A stretch of 17,119 nucleotides of DNA from an uncultured Pseudomonadota bacterium (lineage in GTDB: Bacteria > Pseudomonadota > Gammaproteobacteria > Burkholderiales > SG8-39): the NCBI GenBank assembly GCA_903895005.1, contig CAITSH010000191.1:1-17119 (forward strand), given 5' to 3'. The notes beneath the pieces are model-generated. The model worked only from the letters and a program-made list of their open reading frames with translations. It was not told where the DNA came from and did not search any database. This document shows positions 14,124 to 17,119 of the stretch, in pieces (position 1 is the first letter of the stretch; every line of letters begins with the position of its first letter). Position numbers and translations under genes: made by a program.

Positions 14124-15566
14124 ATGCTAAAGACCGGCGCTGAACACCTGGAGTCCTTGCGCGACGGCCGCGTCGTTTACATCGGTTCTGAAAAGGTCAC
14201 CGATGTCACTTCGCATCCTGCTTTTCGCAACGCCGCGCACAGTATCGCCGCGATCTACGACATGAAGGCGTCACCTGAAAACCGCGAGGCGGCGAGTTTT
14301 GAGGAGGGGGGCAGTCGCTACAGCGCGTACTTTCTGCGCGCCCGCTCCAAGGCTGACCTTGAAAAGCGCACCGCGTTGCACCGCAAGATTGCGGCCATGA
14401 GCCACGGCCTGCTTGGGCGTTCGCCGGACCACGTGGCGAGTTTTGTCGCCGGCATGTCCATCAGCCCCGAGGTCTTCGGCGAGTACGCCGGCAATCTGAG
14501 TGCGTATTACGAACACATGCGCAAGAACGACATCTACGCCTGCTATGCGGTGATCCCGCCGCAGGCGGCGCGCAACCCCGAGTTTTACGTCAAGCAGAAT
14601 ATCCCCATCCCGACCCTGCGCGTGGTGCGCGAGGAGGATGACGGCCTCGTGATTTCGGGCATGAAAATGCTCGCAACGGGCGCGGTGTTTTCCAATGAAA
14701 TCTGGATAGGCAACCTGATTCCGCTGGCGCCGACGCAGCTGGCCGAATCGGTGACCTGCGCGGTCCCATGCAATGCGAAGGGCCTGACCCTGTGGTCGCG
14801 CAAACCCTTTGAGCGCGACGCAAAGGTCGAGTTCGACAGTCCGCTGGCGCACCGCTTTGACGAGACTGACAGCATGGTCATGTGCGACGAAGTGAAGGTT
14901 CCCTGGGAGAAGGTCTTCGTCCACAATGACGCTGTTCTGGCACGCGACATCTACATAAAGACGCCGGCCCATTGCTATGGCAACCACCAGTCGAACGTGC
15001 GCTTTCATGCCAAGATGCGGTTGCTGGTTGGCCTTGCCTCACGCATCACACAGGCTTCCGGCGCCGACCAGATCCCGGCGGTGCGCGAAACGCTGGGTCG
15101 GCTGGCGGCGCTCGAGGCAACCCTGGGCGGCATTATCGCCGGACAGATCCAGGATGCCGAGGATTGGCCGGCCGCGCACATGACCTACAACCGCCGCTAC
15201 ATGTACGCCGGGCTCAACTGGTGCACCGAGAACCACTCGCAGATCATCGACTCGATCCGCGAACTGTGCGGCGGCGGGGTGTTCCAGATGCCGGCCGATA
15301 TTTCAGTCATGAAGGATCCGGCGATGCGCGGGATGTTCGAGCAATACTGGCAGACGCCGCAAATGGGGGCCGTCGCGCGGATGAAGCTTTTCAAGCTCGC
15401 CTGGGACCTCGTTGGTTCGGAGTTCGCCGGCCGCCACCAGCAATATGAAAAGTTCTACGCCGGAGCATCCTTTATCGTGCGCAACCACAATTTCCGCGAA
15501 ACGCCCTGGGATGAGTTGCACGGCGTGGTCGACGACCTTCTGGCGGGATATGACGTGCCGGCCTGA
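14124..15566 (+). CDS. HpaB/PvcC-family FADH2-dependent aromatic hydroxylase
   Basis: This 480-residue protein of the 4-hydroxyphenylacetate 3-monooxygenase oxygenase-component family is cytosolic and uses FADH2 supplied by a separate flavin reductase to ortho-hydroxylate phenols. The MSHGLLGRSPDH motif (92-103) is the family's signature around the catalytic Arg. The N-terminal segment SLRDGRVVYIGSEKVTDVTS, the FDETDSMVMCDEVKVPWEKV flavin-binding region and the C-terminal GGGVFQMPAD segment (about 383-392) are all typical. The cysteine and histidine set for a 4Fe-4S cluster seen in 4-hydroxybutyryl-CoA dehydratase is not evident. Its substrate is not determined; no reductase gene is within the window. 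It is in line with marR and the cupin and is followed by a transporter. Confidence 0.9.
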   Translation: MLKTGAEHLESLRDGRVVYIGSEKVTDVTSHPAFRNAAHSIAAIYDMKASPENREAASFEEGGSRYSAYFLRARSKADLEKRTALHRKIAAMSHGLLGRSPDHVASFVAGMSISPEVFGEYAGNLSAYYEHMRKNDIYACYAVIPPQAARNPEFYVKQNIPIPTLRVVREEDDGLVISGMKMLATGAVFSNEIWIGNLIPLAPTQLAESVTCAVPCNAKGLTLWSRKPFERDAKVEFDSPLAHRFDETDSMVMCDEVKVPWEKVFVHNDAVLARDIYIKTPAHCYGNHQSNVRFHAKMRLLVGLASRITQASGADQIPAVRETLGRLAALEATLGGIIAGQIQDAEDWPAAHMTYNRRYMYAGLNWCTENHSQIIDSIRELCGGGVFQMPADISVMKDPAMRGMFEQYWQTPQMGAVARMKLFKLAWDLVGSEFAGRHQQYEKFYAGASFIVRNHNFRETPWDELHGVVDDLLAGYDVPA

Positions 15567-15638
15567 GGCGCGTTCGTCCGTGTTTTGGGCGCCGCTGAAC
15601 GCGCGGGTGCGGCGCGCCAGATTAGGTAGAATGCCCAG

Positions 15639-15648
15639 TTGAATTCAA
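15639..15648. repeat. Perfect 10-bp palindrome upstream of livK
   Basis: TTGAATTCAA is self-complementary and lies 24 bp before the binding-protein start codon, in the otherwise featureless 105-bp gap after the hydroxylase gene. It could be a regulator site overlapping the leader; chance is also possible for a site this short. Confidence 0.3.
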
Positions 15649-15671
15649 TCGTTTTGCCCGAGGAGAGTGCC

Positions 15672-16886
15672 ATGGAAAAGAAGTCCTTCGACCGCCGTAA
15701 ATTCATCGCTGCGACGGCCGCCACCGGAGCCGCCGCTGGATTGGCCGGATTTCCTGCGATCGTCCGCGCCCAGTCAGCCAAGATCAAGGTCGGGCTGATG
15801 CTGCCCTATACCGGCACCTTTGCGCCGCTGGGGGTGGCCATCGAAAACGGCTTCCGTCTCGCGCTGCTTGAGGCGGGCGGCAAGTTCGCCGGTCGCGAAA
15901 TCGAATTTTCCAAGGTCGATGATGAATCCGACCCGTCCAAGGCCACCGACAACGTCAACAAGCTGGTCACGCGTGACACGGTCGATATGCTGCTGGGCAC
16001 CGTGCACTCGGGCGTCGCCGCCGGCATGATCCGCGTCACCAAGGAAGCGGGAACGCTGCACATCATTCCCAACGCCGGTTTTGCACCGGTCACAGGGCCG
16101 CTGTGTGCGCCGAATATTTTCCGCACATCCTTCTCCAACTGGCAGTCGGGCTTTGCCATGGGCACGGTGATGGCCAAGCGCGCCAACGTCAAGAACGTGG
16201 TGACGCTGTCCTGGCGTTACGCAGCGGGCGAGGAGTGCGTCAAGGGCTTCAAGGACGCCTTCCTCAAGGCCTCGGGCAAGAGCATCGTCAAGGAACTGTG
16301 GATTCCCTTCCCCAACGTCGAGTTCCAGGCGCTGCTGACCGAAATCGCGTCGATCAAGCCCGATGCTGTGTTCTCGTTCTTTGCCGGCGCGGGCGCGGGC
16401 AAGTACCTCAAGGATTACGCGCAATCGGGACTGATGAAGTCGGTTCCGTTGGTGGGCCCGGGCTTTCTCACCGACGGCGTGCTGGAAGGCCTCGCTGGTG
16501 CTGCAGAGGGTGTCGAAACGGCGTTGCATTACGGTGACGGTATCGAAACCCCCAAGAACAAGGCTTTCCGCCTGTCTTATGCCAAAACCTTCAAGCTCCA
16601 GCCTGACGTTTACGCCGTGGCCGGTTACGACTCCGGCCTGTTGTTCGCCGCCGGTCTCGCCGCGGTAAAGGGCGACCTGTCAAAGAAGGCCGATCTCATC
16701 AAGGCCATGGAAAAAGCCAAGATCGACAGCCCGCGTGGCGCGTGGTCCTTGTCAAAGGCGCACAACCCGATCCAGGATCATTACCTGCGCAAGGTGCGTG
16801 GCAATGAAAATCGCGTCTCTGAAATCGCCATCAAGGCGCTGGATGACGATCCGGGCATGATCGCGGCGTGCAAGATGCCGGCCTGA
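15672..16886 (+). CDS. Periplasmic substrate-binding protein of a LivK/HbaE-type ABC transporter
   Basis: This 404-residue type I periplasmic binding protein begins MEKKSFDRRKFIAATAATG, followed by a hydrophobic run and VRA-Q, which is Tat-like (RRKF, without a full SRRxFLK motif). The mature protein has IKVGLMLPYTGTFAPLG, a first lobe with KVDDESDPSKATDNVNKLV, GTVHSGVAAGM and the hinge of leucine/aromatic-binding families. Relatives near aromatic operons (HbaE, benzoate- or hydroxycinnamate-binding) import aromatic acids, so an aromatic ligand is likely here, though branched-chain amino acids are not excluded. I chose the ATG at 15672, with GAGGAGAG just upstream, over a reading from 15639 that starts at a TTG with no signal. 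A large hairpin separates it from livH. Confidence 0.92.
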   Translation: MEKKSFDRRKFIAATAATGAAAGLAGFPAIVRAQSAKIKVGLMLPYTGTFAPLGVAIENGFRLALLEAGGKFAGREIEFSKVDDESDPSKATDNVNKLVTRDTVDMLLGTVHSGVAAGMIRVTKEAGTLHIIPNAGFAPVTGPLCAPNIFRTSFSNWQSGFAMGTVMAKRANVKNVVTLSWRYAAGEECVKGFKDAFLKASGKSIVKELWIPFPNVEFQALLTEIASIKPDAVFSFFAGAGAGKYLKDYAQSGLMKSVPLVGPGFLTDGVLEGLAGAAEGVETALHYGDGIETPKNKAFRLSYAKTFKLQPDVYAVAGYDSGLLFAAGLAAVKGDLSKKADLIKAMEKAKIDSPRGAWSLSKAHNPIQDHYLRKVRGNENRVSEIAIKALDDDPGMIAACKMPA

Positions 16887-16924
16887 TCCCATGTCAGGAT
16901 TGGAGGCTTAGTTTTTGCATTGAT

Positions 16925-16957
16925 AAAACCGGCGGCTTTTCAGCCGCCGGTTTTATT
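16925..16957 (+). terminator. Strong hairpin between the binding-protein and permease genes
   Basis: A 13-bp perfect stem (AAAACCGGCGGCT at 16925-16937, AGCCGCCGGTTTT at 16942-16954) with a 4-base loop is followed by ATTTTG. It is probably a partial terminator or 3'-end stabiliser, which would give more binding protein than permease. Confidence 0.85.
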
Positions 16958-17006
16958 TTGATGTGTCGCGTTCTCCCTTTCCTTCAGGGGAGCGGGAAGG
17001 ATAAAA

Positions 17007-17119
17007 ATGGACTTCAACACCTTCCTGATACAACTGCTCAACGGCGTCCAGTACGGGCTGCTGCTCTTTCTCGTGTCCAGCGGCCTGACGCTGGTGTTCG
17101 GGATCATGGGCATCATCAA
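17007..17119 (+). CDS. LivH-type ABC transporter permease, N-terminal fragment (cut by window)
   Basis: From the ATG at 17007 the frame reads MDFNTFLIQLLNGVQYGLLL, then FLVSSGLTLVFGIMGII, and is open to the right edge. This is the first transmembrane segment of a LivH/BraD-type permease, with the usual LNGV.YGLLLFL.SSGLTL.FG.M.I pattern. A GGAAGG ribosome-binding site lies 7 bp before the start. With the preceding binding protein it indicates a complete Liv-type transporter (permeases and two ATPases expected beyond the window). Confidence 0.9.
   Translation, partial: MDFNTFLIQLLNGVQYGLLLFLVSSGLTLVFGIMGII

Overview
The window is GC-rich and densely coded. It looks like a chromosomal stretch of a denitrifying, aromatic-degrading betaproteobacterium, of the Azoarcus/Thauera/Sulfuritalea kind. 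That placement is an inference from gene content: a benzoyl-CoA epoxidation (box) cluster with its BoxR regulator, a copper nitrite reductase carrying its own cytochrome c domain, a CcoI/FixI-type copper ATPase, and a branched-chain-amino-acid-type ABC transporter beside aromatic genes. No rRNA, tRNA, CRISPR array or insertion sequence was seen.

Left part (1-5690, all genes on the minus strand): the 5' part of a CcoI-type Cu(+) ATPase (cut by the window edge), a small DUF2892-type membrane protein just upstream of it, an RNA-processing-type metallo-beta-lactamase/beta-CASP hydrolase, a SirB-like membrane gene whose second half has lost the family pattern, a small exported CxxC protein, and a nirK-cytochrome c fusion. 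The DUF2892/ATPase pair and nirK are each preceded by a near-perfect FNR/Dnr-type box. Read in one orientation, the two boxes share 13 of 14 bases, so copper export for cuproenzyme assembly and nitrite reduction are probably switched on together at low oxygen.

Middle part (5690-12253): the aerobic/hybrid benzoate pathway as a divergent unit. On the minus strand a tight operon boxR-boxC-boxB ends in a clear rho-independent terminator. On the plus strand a flavodoxin gene and benzoate-CoA ligase end in another terminator. The 228-bp intergenic region has back-to-back promoters whose -10 elements overlap, with TGCA motifs at the likely operator. Benzoate would be activated to benzoyl-CoA by the ligase, epoxidised by BoxB and ring-cleaved by BoxC; BoxR probably senses benzoyl-CoA. 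The usual reductase gene boxA is not here, and a flavodoxin occupies the divergent position.

Right part (12287-17119): a glutathione S-transferase gene diverges from a MarR regulator gene across a strong palindrome. After marR come a small cupin, an HpaB-type FADH2-dependent hydroxylase, a Tat-like periplasmic binding protein of the LivK/HbaE type and the start of livH, with a strong hairpin between the last two. This looks like a second aromatic uptake and hydroxylation module; its substrate cannot be told from the sequence.
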